Source: Saccharolobus caldissimus (GTDB taxonomy: Archaea > Thermoproteota > Thermoprotei_A > Sulfolobales > Sulfolobaceae). From it: a stretch of 64,000 bases of DNA. Location: positions 1,638,001-1,702,000 of the forward strand of contig NZ_AP025226.1 of NCBI RefSeq assembly GCF_020886315.1, given 5' to 3'. The notes under the pieces are model-generated. The model was not told the DNA's origin and did not search any database. It was given only the letters and a program-made list of their open reading frames with translations. Shown piece by piece: positions 1-8,788 of this stretch (position 1 is the first letter of the stretch; each line of letters opens with the position of its first letter). The position numbers and the translations under genes are program-made.

Positions 1-848
1 CTTTTCCGGGTTCCTATTTTCCTTAAAAATTCCTCAACAAAATCATATAGAGGCTCGCTGTTAAATTCTATTTCCTTTAATTTATCTTTAGCAACATCGT
101 AATTTAACTTAATCGCAGAAGGGAGAGAAATGCATGAAGTAACACCATGTGGTATATTAAACCTAGGACCAAAAACGTATCCGAAAACGTGACTAATTCC
201 CATCTTTACGTATCTCATAGTTATAGAGGATAACCAAACTCCTATTTGGCATTCTAACCTATTTTCAATTACGTCTATGTTAGCTAAACACCTAATTAAT
301 TTCTTATACCCCTCTATTGCTAACGCGTCAGTAAATGGAGTAGAAAACCTAGAATAAAGTGCTTCTACTGCATGATCAATAGCTCTAACTCCAGAGGCTA
401 AAAGTAACCATTTAGGGGTTTCTAGCGTAGCTCTAGGATCTAAAATTATTACATCTGCACCTTTTCCCATATTGACTTTCTTTATGCCATCAGACGTAAA
501 ACCGCCAAAACTAGTATGTTCAGCACCAGAGAATGTAGTAGGTATTGCTATGAAATAACCGCTAAATACCAATTTTATGCTATCAATTACACTTCCTCCA
601 CCTAAACCTATTACTACATTATAGTTCTTTAATTCGTCCCTTAATTTTTGTAAATCTTCCTCTGGAGTATGTTGCCTAGGACCTTCTATCACATCAGCAT
701 TTATGATATTTAGTATTTGTGAGAGGATATTGCTTTTTAGCAGACTTCTCGTAGTAACTACTGCTATTTTACCCCTAACGTTTTTCAGCCAATCTAATGC
801 ATCATTTCCGTAAATAACCTGAGTAGTAGGATATTCTAATTTATACAC
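1..848 (-). CDS. Iron-type alcohol dehydrogenase / maleylacetate reductase-like, partial
   Basis: The frame is open from a GTG at 848 to the left edge, so the C-terminus is missing (about 280 of the usual 350 residues are present). The N-terminus MYKLEYPTTQVIYG matches the family opening, which is why GTG 848 is preferred to an in-frame GTG at 869. Visible motifs are GLGGGSVIDS (NAD binding), RAIDHAVEALYS and NIPHGVTSCISLP, the regions that hold the metal ligands in iron-type dehydrogenases. The spacing and the PT-x-V-x-G start resemble maleylacetate reductases more than glycerol or butanol dehydrogenases. The substrate is not known, and it lies head to tail downstream of the sulfocyanin pair. 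Confidence 0.85.
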   Translation of the reverse strand, partial: MYKLEYPTTQVIYGNDALDWLKNVRGKIAVVTTRSLLKSNILSQILNIINADVIEGPRQHTPEEDLQKLRDELKNYNVVIGLGGGSVIDSIKLVFSGYFIAIPTTFSGAEHTSFGGFTSDGIKKVNMGKGADVIILDPRATLETPKWLLLASGVRAIDHAVEALYSRFSTPFTDALAIEGYKKLIRCLANIDVIENRLECQIGVWLSSITMRYVKMGISHVFGYVFGPRFNIPHGVTSCISLPSAIKLNYDVAKDKLKEIEFNSEPLYDFVEEFLRKIGTRK

Positions 849-932
849 ATCATTATTATACTTTATCACAATAATAAAATTATAAGCAAATACTAGGCTA
901 AATTTTAGTATAAATTTAGTTTCAAACTGAAA

Positions 933-1691
933 TTATAATTTAAATCTAATTAGAAGTTTATCCAATAAAGTTAGGTTATGAAATAATACTAACGCAGAAA
1001 TTATCGGAAGGGAATAATAAACTAGAACGAAATATATGAATGAAGATAATATTGAAAGTATTGTGGCAGTTATTGAAGTTATTGATAAAGCTATAGAGTA
1101 CATTACAATACTAGGTAAGAATACGCAGCAAGAAGATCCAGATACTAAACCTAACGAGGGTACTAAAACTATTGACTTGTTTATCCTAGTCTTACTTAAC
1201 CTCCAAAGATCCTTAATTTCAACCACGTTTAACGCTATTAATATAGCTAAGATTACTCCCATAAATGTTGAGAAAGGTATTACATCTCCCTCATATGGCC
1301 CTATGAAGAACCAAATTGCAGGACTATTTGACACCCATTCTAAGAAATACGGTAATGGTGGAGGTATTGAGTAGCCTATTCCAGCATTTATCGTAAAAAT
1401 AAGTGGTATTCCTCTAATTGAACCGGGTAATAATAAGTAAAAGAAGAATGAGTATAGGATTACGTGGTATGCCATATATGATATTAACGTTACCCAAAGA
1501 GATTTATATTTCTTATATTTTATTAATTTATTTCCTATGAATTTATAAAATGATTTAGGTATAATTAAAATAACAAATAACCAAAAGGATAATGTAGATA
1601 TAGTGGACCATAATAATAGATTTGATTTGCTAATAAAGTAAGATATTAATGATAATATTAGAAAAATAAGTGACAAAATAACACGTTTCAT
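933..1691 (-). CDS. Polytopic membrane protein next to sulfocyanin
   Basis: A 252-residue protein with about six hydrophobic segments and no family I recognise. A GSSCCVFLPS motif with adjacent cysteines starts one late membrane helix, and a proline/glycine-rich loop (YSIPPPLPYFLEW) sits mid-protein. It begins 44 nt after the sulfocyanin stop on the same strand, with no obvious promoter of its own, so the two are probably co-transcribed. Inference: it could be a membrane partner or assembly factor for the copper protein, with the Cys pair as a possible metal or redox site. Function is unknown. Confidence 0.75.
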   Translation of the reverse strand: MKRVILSLIFLILSLISYFISKSNLLLWSTISTLSFWLFVILIIPKSFYKFIGNKLIKYKKYKSLWVTLISYMAYHVILYSFFFYLLLPGSIRGIPLIFTINAGIGYSIPPPLPYFLEWVSNSPAIWFFIGPYEGDVIPFSTFMGVILAILIALNVVEIKDLWRLSKTRINKSIVLVPSLGLVSGSSCCVFLPSIVMYSIALSITSITATILSILSSFIYFVLVYYSLPIISALVLFHNLTLLDKLLIRFKL

Positions 1692-1735
1692 AAAGTAAAT
1701 TAAGAAAATACAATAAAAAAATCTTTTTGTCTTAA

Positions 1736-2467
1736 TTATCCCCAGGCAGGAGATGATGTTGATGAGGAAGTTGATGAAGAAGACGAAATTATGGCATAGG
1801 GTACGGTAACTGAGTTAGAGGCTATCAAATCGACCCACATTCCGCTCTCAGCATGCCCGTAAATTCCACAAGCTATCCAATAGTAACCTGCAGATATATT
1901 ATCTAAAATACCTACAGCAGTACCTTGAGGTGGAACTCCGTTATTCATGTAATTTGATGGACTATCGCCAACATAAAGTAATATTTTTCCGTCTTGAGCT
2001 ATATTTGCATTATTAGGAGTAGGTGTATTATTTAGTACTATGTTAGCATTATGTGGTATTGATTGTTCATTAGTTAAAATCACCATGACGTTCCAGCCAG
2101 CCGGAACATATATTTTAAGTTGACCATATGAGGTACCATTATAATTAAATTGATAACCAACAGCTGAAACTACTAAGTAAATGAATACTGTCTTATTATT
2201 TGGATTATAAGGTAATTTATAAGCCCCAGGGGGTAATGAGACCGTTGAAGTTGAGGTAGTAGAAGAAGTGGAAGTTGAGGTTGTTGTAGTAGAAGAAGTT
2301 GAGGTAGTAGAAGAAGTTGTAGTGGTCGTACTACTACTAGTCATATATGAAGTTGTAACAGATGTGATAGAAGGAGATGTTGTATGATGGAAGAATAGAA
2401 AATACGATGCCAGTCCTATAACTACTATTATTATTACTATAGCTGCTATTATTATTGTAGTATTCAT
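1736..2467 (-). CDS. soxE: Sulfocyanin (type I blue copper protein)
   Basis: Sulfocyanins are membrane-anchored cupredoxins on the outer face of Sulfolobales cells that pass electrons to terminal oxidases. The 243-residue product has one N-terminal membrane anchor (about residues 3-26), then a Ser/Thr-rich linker (about 30-80), then a cupredoxin domain. Expected copper ligands are visible: His in IPHNANIV, then Cys, His and Met in CGIYGHAESGMW. The C-terminus is again Ser-rich. A TATA-like GGTTTAAATG lies about 25-30 nt before the ATG, typical of a leaderless promoter. No oxidase subunits are adjacent in this window, so its exact partner complex is not shown here. Confidence 0.9.
   Translation of the reverse strand: MNTTIIIAAIVIIIVVIGLASYFLFFHHTTSPSITSVTTSYMTSSSTTTTTSSTTSTSSTTTTSTSTSSTTSTSTVSLPPGAYKLPYNPNNKTVFIYLVVSAVGYQFNYNGTSYGQLKIYVPAGWNVMVILTNEQSIPHNANIVLNNTPTPNNANIAQDGKILLYVGDSPSNYMNNGVPPQGTAVGILDNISAGYYWIACGIYGHAESGMWVDLIASNSVTVPYAIISSSSSTSSSTSSPAWG
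2241..2345. repeat. Low-complexity Ser/Thr codon repeat in soxE
   Basis: The linker between the anchor and the copper domain is coded by near-repeating Ser and Thr codons, seen on the plus strand as runs of GTAGTAGAAGAAGT-type units. Such linkers on archaeal surface proteins are usually heavily glycosylated. The DNA repeat could expand or contract. Confidence 0.7.
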
Positions 2468-2626
2468 TGTGTATAGCCTCTTTGTACTACATTTAAACCT
2501 TTTCCCAAATATAGTATTTAAAATTCGTATAACAAAGTTTATAAATATTTTTATAATAAAATTTTGGAAACATTAATACGAATAAAGCGGAGTTAAATTT
2601 TAGTTTTACATTTTGTATTATATAAT

Positions 2627-3148
2627 GTGAACATTGTTAAGAAGAATCATAGAGTATTCTTTGACGATAAGGAGGAGGCTTTCTCAGTTAATGGATATCA
2701 TTTTTCACCGTGGTTTGAAGAAGTCTTTTACATTTATTCAGAAAAGGATAACATGTTATTAACAGTTAATTTCAGAGAATTTCTTAACATAAATAAAATA
2801 GAAAAACAAGTCGAAAAGTTAGATAAAAGTATAATCACCAATTCTTCTGGAACACTACTTTATTTAAGTGATGGAAAGGTTCATATAGAGTCCTTGATAG
2901 ATATGTATTCACAAAAAATTATAACACTATTTAATGGAGAGAATGTTAGACATGAGAGAGGTCCTATTTGTATGTTAAATGACTGCAGATATGATGTCCT
3001 TTTTTATTTTGATAATATAATATATCACTTAGTAATAAATCTAAATATAGATTATAACATTAATAGTAGATTATATATTGTAAATCCAGATTTATTTATA
3101 AATGAAATCATAATTGATAAATTATTAAATAGATTTAAAGCTTCATAG
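2627..3148 (+). CDS. Hypothetical protein (173 aa)
   Basis: Starts with GTG and ends at TAG 3148. I do not recognise a family. The product is soluble, rich in Asn, Ile, Tyr and Phe, with predicted mixed alpha/beta content and no membrane segment or signal peptide. Two Cys (ICMLNDCR) lie in the second half. Composition is normal for a Sulfolobales protein, and the frame is long and uninterrupted, which supports it being real. Confidence 0.6.
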   Translation: MNIVKKNHRVFFDDKEEAFSVNGYHFSPWFEEVFYIYSEKDNMLLTVNFREFLNINKIEKQVEKLDKSIITNSSGTLLYLSDGKVHIESLIDMYSQKIITLFNGENVRHERGPICMLNDCRYDVLFYFDNIIYHLVINLNIDYNINSRLYIVNPDLFINEIIIDKLLNRFKAS

Positions 3149-3225
3149 AAAAGATTATACCTAATAAAAATTTGTTAAGCATTACATGGAAAAGTTTTAA
3201 AAAGAGAGACAATGCATTTTATCTT

Positions 3226-3426
3226 ATGAAAGAAAGAGAAGTAGAGGCTAAAAGATTAGTAGGTAAAAAGAATGTAAGGGGAAAAGTATACGAGTATGAA
3301 TACTACACCTTGCCATTAAATCTATACCTACCAAAGTCAATGATAGAGAAGTTTGGTACAAAATATATGTTACAAGTTGATGAAGATAGTGGAACAATAA
3401 CTATAAAGCCTAAATCTAGTCAGTAA
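3226..3426 (+). CDS. Small protein with AbrB/SpoVT-like hairpin
   Basis: The frame is open from a TTG at 3172, but ATG 3226 is the better start: a TATA-like AAGTTTTAAAAAG lies about 26-30 nt before it. The resulting 66-residue protein is basic in its first third and ends in LPLNLYLPKSMIEKFGTKYM followed by an acidic turn and TITIKPK. That pattern, a short beta strand with a LPK cap, then a helix and a terminal strand, resembles swapped-hairpin AbrB DNA-binding domains. The assignment is by pattern only; it may be a DNA-binding antitoxin-like or regulatory protein, but no toxin gene is adjacent. Confidence 0.55.
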   Translation: MKEREVEAKRLVGKKNVRGKVYEYEYYTLPLNLYLPKSMIEKFGTKYMLQVDEDSGTITIKPKSSQ

Positions 3427-3770
3427 TAAGGTAATATTGTTTTTCGCTTATGTATAATAAAAGTTTTCCTTTCTGTTACGATTTTTACAATATTCCCCCT
3501 TATTTCAACGTTAATAATTTTTTCACTCTCTTGTGGTTTAACTACATTAATCTCAATCCTTAATATTAAAAAATATACAATAATGGGAATAGATACCAAT
3601 AAAAGAATATAAAATATTTTGAAAATAGTATATAAAATGCTAATTAATATAATTGATAAGAAAAATAGATAATATATATTAAGAATTCTAGTTTTCCTAT
3701 AACTAATATCCTTATCAGTAATGAAAACTACATAATAACCATCATCACTTAACGCAATGGCTTTTTTCAT
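3420..3770 (-). CDS. Small membrane protein, unknown
   Basis: The frame extends to a TTG at 3788, but ATG 3770 (MKKAIALSDDGYYVVF) is placed about 26 nt from the TATA box at 3792-3799 and is taken as the start. The product has two adjacent membrane segments in its middle and a C-terminal, positively charged beta-rich tail. No family recognised. It is divergent from the CrtI-like gene and shares its TATA box. Its stop overlaps the end of the small AbrB-like gene by a few bases, tail to tail. Confidence 0.55.
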   Translation of the reverse strand: MKKAIALSDDGYYVVFITDKDISYRKTRILNIYYLFFLSIILISILYTIFKIFYILLLVSIPIIVYFLILRIEINVVKPQESEKIINVEIRGNIVKIVTERKTFIIHKRKTILPYY

Positions 3771-3791
3771 ATATAGAATATTAGACAAACA

Positions 3792-3799
3792 TTATATAA
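3792..3799. promoter_or_regulatory. Palindromic TATA box serving two divergent genes
   Basis: TTATATAA is a perfect palindrome whose centre is about 26 nt from ATG 3822 on the plus strand and about 26 nt from ATG 3770 on the minus strand. In Sulfolobales leaderless genes start about 26 nt from the TATA centre, so one box can serve both. Seen in sequence; use in both directions is inference. Confidence 0.6.
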
Positions 3800-3821
3800 G
3801 TGTTTTAGAAGTAAAAGAAAT

Positions 3822-5120
3822 ATGAAAACATATGATGTAATAATTATAGGTGGAGGACATAACGGATTAGTAGCCTCAATTTACCTAGCAATGAAGGGTT
3901 TAAAAACCCTAGTAGTAGAGGAGAGAAAAAAGTTAGGAGGTATGGCTGACACTGCTGAATATAAGGGGGTTAAATACTCAAGGGCTTCTTATGTGTTAGG
4001 ATTATTTCCCAGAAGAATACAAGATGAAATAGAGGTTGAATTTCCAGTAATAGAGTCTGATTATATAGAGGTATTTGTAACAGAGAGCAAGAAAGTTGTT
4101 AAAGTGTGGCGAGATAGGGATAAGAGAATTCAAGAATTTGAGAAATTAGGAGAGAAAAAATATTCTAAACTAGACGAGTTTATACTTTCTTCAAGGAAAT
4201 TACTAGAGGAAAAGTTTACTTACGTTATAACACCCCCGTCTATTGAGGAAATAAAACAAAGTAATGAGCTGCTTTTAGAGAAAACTGAGACAATATTAAG
4301 GGAGTACTTAGATAATTATGAGGAATTATACCCAATATTTTCTTACGATTTTATGCTATCTCAACCCTCATATCTATTCGTATATTTCTTCTCTACTGAT
4401 TGGAAAATATTGAAGGGAGGAATGGGAACTGTAGGAGAAGTCTTATCTAAAAGGGCTAAAGAATTGGGTGTTGATATAATTACTGGAAGTAAAGTTTCTG
4501 AAATTACGATAAAAAATGGTGAAGTAAGGGGCGTAATTCTACAAGGAGGTGAGAGAATAGAAAGTAAAAGCGTTTTGTTTACCGGGAATCCTCTATTATT
4601 AGAGAATTTGACTAATGGGGAAGTTAAAGTTGACGTTCATAGCCCTCCGGCTGGATACGGCAGATATAATATAATACTCAAGGATATGGTTAAAATTAAC
4701 GATCCTTTAAAAATTGACTATTTTAAAGGATTGATAGTACTACCTCAAGGTGAGATAACGATACCTAGTGTTGTTGATGAAACGTTAAATGGTCATGTAA
4801 TTACAGTAATGGGTACAATGGAAGGTCTAGAGGAGTTCTTCCCAGATATTAAGGAAAAAACTGAGTACGTGGATAAGGTTAACTGGAGAGTAGTAGAGAA
4901 AGAATATGATAATCCGTACGGAAATCCAAATCACCTTCCAATGTACTCATCTTATTTGTTCGATAATAGACCTAAAAAGGGCTGGGGTTATAGAACTCCT
5001 ATTAAGGGACTTTATATAGGTGGTTCTGGGGCTTACCCTGGTGGTCAAGTTACTGGAATTCCAGGTAGAAATGCCGCCATGACGATAATTTACGACATGA
5101 CGAAAAACAATAAATATTAA
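3822..5120 (+). CDS. FAD-dependent oxidoreductase, CrtI/phytoene-desaturase-like
   Basis: A 432-residue flavoprotein of the phytoene desaturase/PYROXD2 superfamily. The N-terminal dinucleotide motif IIGGGHNGLVAS (residues 8-19) is followed by VVEERKKLGGMADT, and the C-terminal FAD motif is LYIGGSGAYPGGQVTGIPG with GRNAA. Members desaturate or oxidise polyprenyl and other lipid-like substrates. No carotenoid synthase is adjacent, so carotenoid desaturation is not established; a role in isoprenoid lipid or quinone metabolism is equally possible. Start supported by the TATA box at 3792-3799. Confidence 0.8.
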   Translation: MKTYDVIIIGGGHNGLVASIYLAMKGLKTLVVEERKKLGGMADTAEYKGVKYSRASYVLGLFPRRIQDEIEVEFPVIESDYIEVFVTESKKVVKVWRDRDKRIQEFEKLGEKKYSKLDEFILSSRKLLEEKFTYVITPPSIEEIKQSNELLLEKTETILREYLDNYEELYPIFSYDFMLSQPSYLFVYFFSTDWKILKGGMGTVGEVLSKRAKELGVDIITGSKVSEITIKNGEVRGVILQGGERIESKSVLFTGNPLLLENLTNGEVKVDVHSPPAGYGRYNIILKDMVKINDPLKIDYFKGLIVLPQGEITIPSVVDETLNGHVITVMGTMEGLEEFFPDIKEKTEYVDKVNWRVVEKEYDNPYGNPNHLPMYSSYLFDNRPKKGWGYRTPIKGLYIGGSGAYPGGQVTGIPGRNAAMTIIYDMTKNNKY

Positions 5121-5139
5121 AGGTTAATAGTAGTATGAG

Positions 5140-6201
5140 ATGAAGCCTTATATCATTTTATTTTTAATTTTATTAAGTATATTATTTAGTACTGTAGCGA
5201 TCAGTGAGTCGTCTAATGTTTTAAGTTTCTTACCCATAGGTACTAGTATAAATTATAGTATATATGAAACCTCATCTAGATTAGGGTCATACATAACTTT
5301 TAATATAAGCTTTAACTTAAACTGGAATGGCTCCGCATTTATTGTTAATGGAAAGGTAATAGTACATCAGATCCCCGCTATAAACTCTAACGGAACTATA
5401 ATAGAGAACGCGCATGGGTCATATCCTTATCCTTTAAGCATGTGGTCTTATATAACTTCCGCAGGTACACCAAACGGTTTCTTTGGAACGAACATAAGGT
5501 TTACCAGTTATAACGGAATTCCCGCAGTGGAATTCACTAACTATAGTAACTATACTTATTTTTCATTACAGTATTTAATACCGTTAAGAGCGTACTTTAG
5601 CGTAAATTTAAACCCAGCGTTAAACACCACGTTTAGTGCCTTAATTAACATGAACTCAGCAGATTTGAGTTTTTACACTGGAAGTTATAAATGGTACAAT
5701 GTCTCCTTCAATTACATTTATGACGGATCGCCGGTTACCTTATGCTTATTAATAGCTTCTAAAAGTGCATCTATTAATCTCTATAACTATTCCGGAAAAT
5801 TGAGTGTAAATATAGATGGTAATCAGTTCATTAGTGTATTAGTTCCTATAACTTCATTTAATGACTTGCTAGGTATTGGTAAGTTCATTTATAATGATTC
5901 TACATATTATTTAGCCCTATCTCAGACAGGGGAAACTGCTTATTTCAACACTTCAGTTCCGATAATAGCAAGTTACATTCCCGGTACTAATTATTATATA
6001 ATCTCCGTACCCTATTCGGGCAACTTAACTTTAATATTTAATAATAATTACACTCAAAATTATCACAATACCACTATAATCCCTAGATGGACGGAGAAAA
6101 GTTATGACGTAAGTAATAGTCCAAGCATGTTATATATAATAACTGTTACTATAATAATTGCAGTAGTAAGTTATGTGACGTTTAGGTTAAGAAAGAAGTA
6201 A
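5140..6201 (+). CDS. Surface glycoprotein with C-terminal membrane anchor
   Basis: A 353-residue exported protein with an N-terminal signal peptide (about residues 3-22), a long beta-rich extracellular domain containing many N-x-S/T sequons, and one C-terminal helix (about 330-348) followed by FRLRKK, which would remain inside the cell. No enzymatic motif recognised. It follows the CrtI-like gene by 19 nt and is probably co-transcribed with it. Its 3' end overlaps sucD by 15 bases, tail to tail. Confidence 0.7.
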   Translation: MKPYIILFLILLSILFSTVAISESSNVLSFLPIGTSINYSIYETSSRLGSYITFNISFNLNWNGSAFIVNGKVIVHQIPAINSNGTIIENAHGSYPYPLSMWSYITSAGTPNGFFGTNIRFTSYNGIPAVEFTNYSNYTYFSLQYLIPLRAYFSVNLNPALNTTFSALINMNSADLSFYTGSYKWYNVSFNYIYDGSPVTLCLLIASKSASINLYNYSGKLSVNIDGNQFISVLVPITSFNDLLGIGKFIYNDSTYYLALSQTGETAYFNTSVPIIASYIPGTNYYIISVPYSGNLTLIFNNNYTQNYHNTTIIPRWTEKSYDVSNSPSMLYIITVTIIIAVVSYVTFRLRKK

Positions 6202-7051
6202 CTTGGGTATATCATAAGGAGTGTTGGCTACTGGAATTCCAGCTTCCTTAAATGCCCTTATTTTACTTTCGAAAGTACCCATTCCCATATATACTACAGC
6301 TCCTGCGTGACCCATTCTCTTTTCCTTAGGTGCTGTCATTCCTGCTATATATGCTACTACTTTCTTCTTTATCTCTCCTCTTTTATAAGCCTCTGCAAGC
6401 CTTTCCTCCATCGTACCTCCTATTTCGCCTATTACTACAATCTTATCCGTATTTGGGTCCTCATCGAACATCTTAACGACCTCCAATATACTAGTGCCTA
6501 TTATTGGATCTCCACCTATTCCTATAACGGTAGATTGCCCCATTCCGGTATTCTTAAGTAATTCTGACACTTCATAAGTTAACGTCCCTGATCTGGACAC
6601 TATACCTATATTACCTTTCTTAAATGCCCTAGCTGGGAGTATTCCGATTAAGGTCTCCTCTGGTACTATTAAACCAGGGCAATTTGGTCCTATTATCCTA
6701 GATCCTCTAGCTCTGGCATACTTAACCAATCTTGCCATATCTAAAACTGGAATATGCTCAGTTATAACTACTATTAATTTTATACCATTATCAATAGCCT
6801 CATATACTGCATCTACCGCATACCTTGCAGGAACAAAAACTATTGAAGCATCAGCCTCGTGTTCCTTAACAGCTTCTCTTACTGTATCATATACTGGAAC
6901 TCCATGAACTTCGGTACCTCCTTTACCTGGAGTTACACCAGCTACGATCTTAGTACCATATTTTAGCATTTGCTGAGTATGGAAAGACCCTTCTCTTCCA
7001 GTAATCCCTTGAACAATTACTCTAGTATTCCTATTTACGAGCGTACTGCAT
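6187..7051 (-). CDS. sucD: Succinyl-CoA ligase alpha subunit (start codon out of frame)
   Basis: With SucC it converts succinyl-CoA, ADP and phosphate to succinate, CoA and ATP. The body is typical: [40 protein letters not shown], and the phosphohistidine loop GHAGA. The conserved N-terminus [20 protein letters not shown] is present in frame from about 7044 down to 6970, but there is no ATG, GTG or TTG for it; a TGA at 7053-7051 closes the frame upstream. The ATG at 7051-7049 is one base out of frame: skipping base 7048 would give M-S-T-L-V-N, the expected start. The first in-frame ATG (6969) would delete most of the CoA-binding loop. It overlaps the sucC stop. Confidence 0.85.
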
Positions 7052-8048
7052 CACCTATCATTTTTAATACATCATCATATACATTAACTCCATTTTCTCT
7101 TAATATCTTCTTGCCTAATTCCTCATTAGTTCCCAATAACCTTACGAAAATGGGCTTCTTTATCTCCTTTAGTGCATCAACAATTCCTAATGCAACTTCA
7201 TCACACCTAGTTATTCCCCCGTAAATGTTTATTACAATTTTCTTAACCTTAGGATTCCTTCCAACCTTTAATACGCTTTCCCTTACGTGTTCTCTACTAG
7301 CTCCACCGCCTACATCTAAAAAGTCTGCTGGATTTCCTCCATTTAACTTCACTAAATCCATCGTAGCCATCGTTAAACCAGCTCCATTACCTATTATCCC
7401 TATATCGCCCTCTAATTCCACATAAGAATCACGAACTTCTTGCCTACCTAATTCTTTTAATAGATCCTCATGCTTATATAATGCGTTATCTTCTAATATT
7501 ACTTTCGAATCCAACGCTACTAACTTACCATCATTAGTTAGAGCTAAAGGATTTATTTCAACAAGCTCTGCGTCATACTCTACAAATAATTTGTATAAAC
7601 CTTGAATTATTGGAGATAAGCCTTTAACTCCTAAATACTTCTCAGCTTCTATTATATCATAACTTCTAACTCCTCTTTCTAATGGTATTATCATCTTTTT
7701 AACGTCTTTTGCTTGCTCTACATCAATACCTCCTTCTTTAGATAGAACTAACATGGGCTCAGCAGTTTCTCTATCAAGTAGAATTGAAGCATAGAACTCC
7801 TTTTCATGAGGAATAAATTCCTCTACTAAAAATTTCTCAATCCCCAGTTTCTTTAACTCTAATATAGTATTATATACGTCTTCAGTAACTCTTACTAAGC
7901 CTCTTTTTCCCCTTGCTCCCTCAAGTAACTGAGACTTTACCACGGCTTTTCCTTCCCACTTTATAGGCTCAGAGGTTACAACACCGTTAGGTATTGGTAT
8001 GCCAACGCGCTTAAAAAGTGCCTTTCCCTCGTATTCGTATAGCTTCAT
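7035..8048 (-). CDS. sucC: Succinyl-CoA ligase beta subunit
   Basis: ATP-grasp subunit of succinyl-CoA synthetase, 337 residues, in the TCA cycle and linked carbon cycles. It starts [20 protein letters not shown], has the phosphate-binding ATP-grasp region ([16 protein letters not shown]), the metal/acid segment LVEINPLAL, and the C-terminal ligase domain with [14 protein letters not shown] and [14 protein letters not shown]. It is somewhat shorter than bacterial SucC, as is usual in archaea. It precedes sucD, with which it overlaps, so the two are translationally coupled. Confidence 0.95.
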   Translation of the reverse strand: MKLYEYEGKALFKRVGIPIPNGVVTSEPIKWEGKAVVKSQLLEGARGKRGLVRVTEDVYNTILELKKLGIEKFLVEEFIPHEKEFYASILLDRETAEPMLVLSKEGGIDVEQAKDVKKMIIPLERGVRSYDIIEAEKYLGVKGLSPIIQGLYKLFVEYDAELVEINPLALTNDGKLVALDSKVILEDNALYKHEDLLKELGRQEVRDSYVELEGDIGIIGNGAGLTMATMDLVKLNGGNPADFLDVGGGASREHVRESVLKVGRNPKVKKIVINIYGGITRCDEVALGIVDALKEIKKPIFVRLLGTNEELGKKILRENGVNVYDDVLKMIGDAVRS

Positions 8049-8122
8049 ACCACATACTCTACATGGTAGAATTTAAACATTACTATATAATGCTTAAACT
8101 TTGTAAAAGTATTTAAATGAGT

Positions 8123-8788
8123 TTATTTTGCATGTTTACATACTATCTTCAACATACAATCATCACATTTAGGTTTATTAAAACAATAAGCCCTGCCCAC
8201 TGTGACCAACCCTGCATGAAATAGTTTATATTTAAAAACGTCTTTAGGTAAATTATCTTCAACTAACTTCTTAACTTCCTTTTTCTTCAATTCTACGCCT
8301 AAAACCCTAGATAATACTCTTCTTCCGTATTCAGAAGAAGGAAAATAAGGTTTATGTGCTGCGAAAAGTAAAATCGAATCCGCTGTTTCCTCGCCTATAC
8401 CTTCTATACTTAAAAGTAGATCCCTATCGTAAAATCTCTCTAAACCCTTCTCCAAAATTATCTCTGAAATAATTTTTAGTCTTTTCACTTTCGTCTTGTA
8501 AAAATTAATATTTTTTAATATTTGGTAAAGTTCTTCATCTTTAGTCTTATACAATTTACTGAAATCCGTTAAGCCCCTTTCTCTCATCGTCTCAACTGCT
8601 TGTTTTACTATTTCCCATCTAGACATTTGAACTAAGATTGAGGAAATTATTATCTCTTCTGCAGATTTTAGTCCCCCCCACCATTCATAGGAGTGTGGAG
8701 ATGAAACTATCCACCCCTTTTCCTCCAATATTTTTCTATTATTATTAAATATTTCCAAAATAGTATTAAATATTTCCTTATAACTCAC
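8123..8788 (-). CDS. Endonuclease III-related HhH-GPD protein with 4Fe-4S cluster
   Basis: A 221-residue member of the Nth/MutY/MagIII superfamily of base-excision repair glycosylases. The helix-hairpin-helix is [15 protein letters not shown] (about 127-140), and the C-terminal cluster ligands are Cys202, 208, 211 and 217. The Lys of bifunctional enzymes is replaced by Glu in the hairpin. The segment that normally carries the catalytic Asp (ID-x-Y-x-RR) reads PSSEYGRR here, so the Asp appears replaced by Ser, with a Glu next to it. It may be a monofunctional or altered glycosylase. It starts 4 nt inside the agl24 stop (ATGA-type overlap). Confidence 0.8.
   Translation of the reverse strand: MSYKEIFNTILEIFNNNRKILEEKGWIVSSPHSYEWWGGLKSAEEIIISSILVQMSRWEIVKQAVETMRERGLTDFSKLYKTKDEELYQILKNINFYKTKVKRLKIISEIILEKGLERFYDRDLLLSIEGIGEETADSILLFAAHKPYFPSSEYGRRVLSRVLGVELKKKEVKKLVEDNLPKDVFKYKLFHAGLVTVGRAYCFNKPKCDDCMLKIVCKHAK

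Noticed and set aside
1036-1374. Plus-strand open frame antisense to the membrane protein gene
   Set aside because: Its composition and position indicate a shadow of the minus-strand membrane protein; no promoter or start signal of its own.
2241-2345. Tandem-looking GTAGTAGAAGAAG units as a possible CRISPR or satellite
   Set aside because: They are Ser/Thr codons of the sulfocyanin linker, irregular and without spacers.
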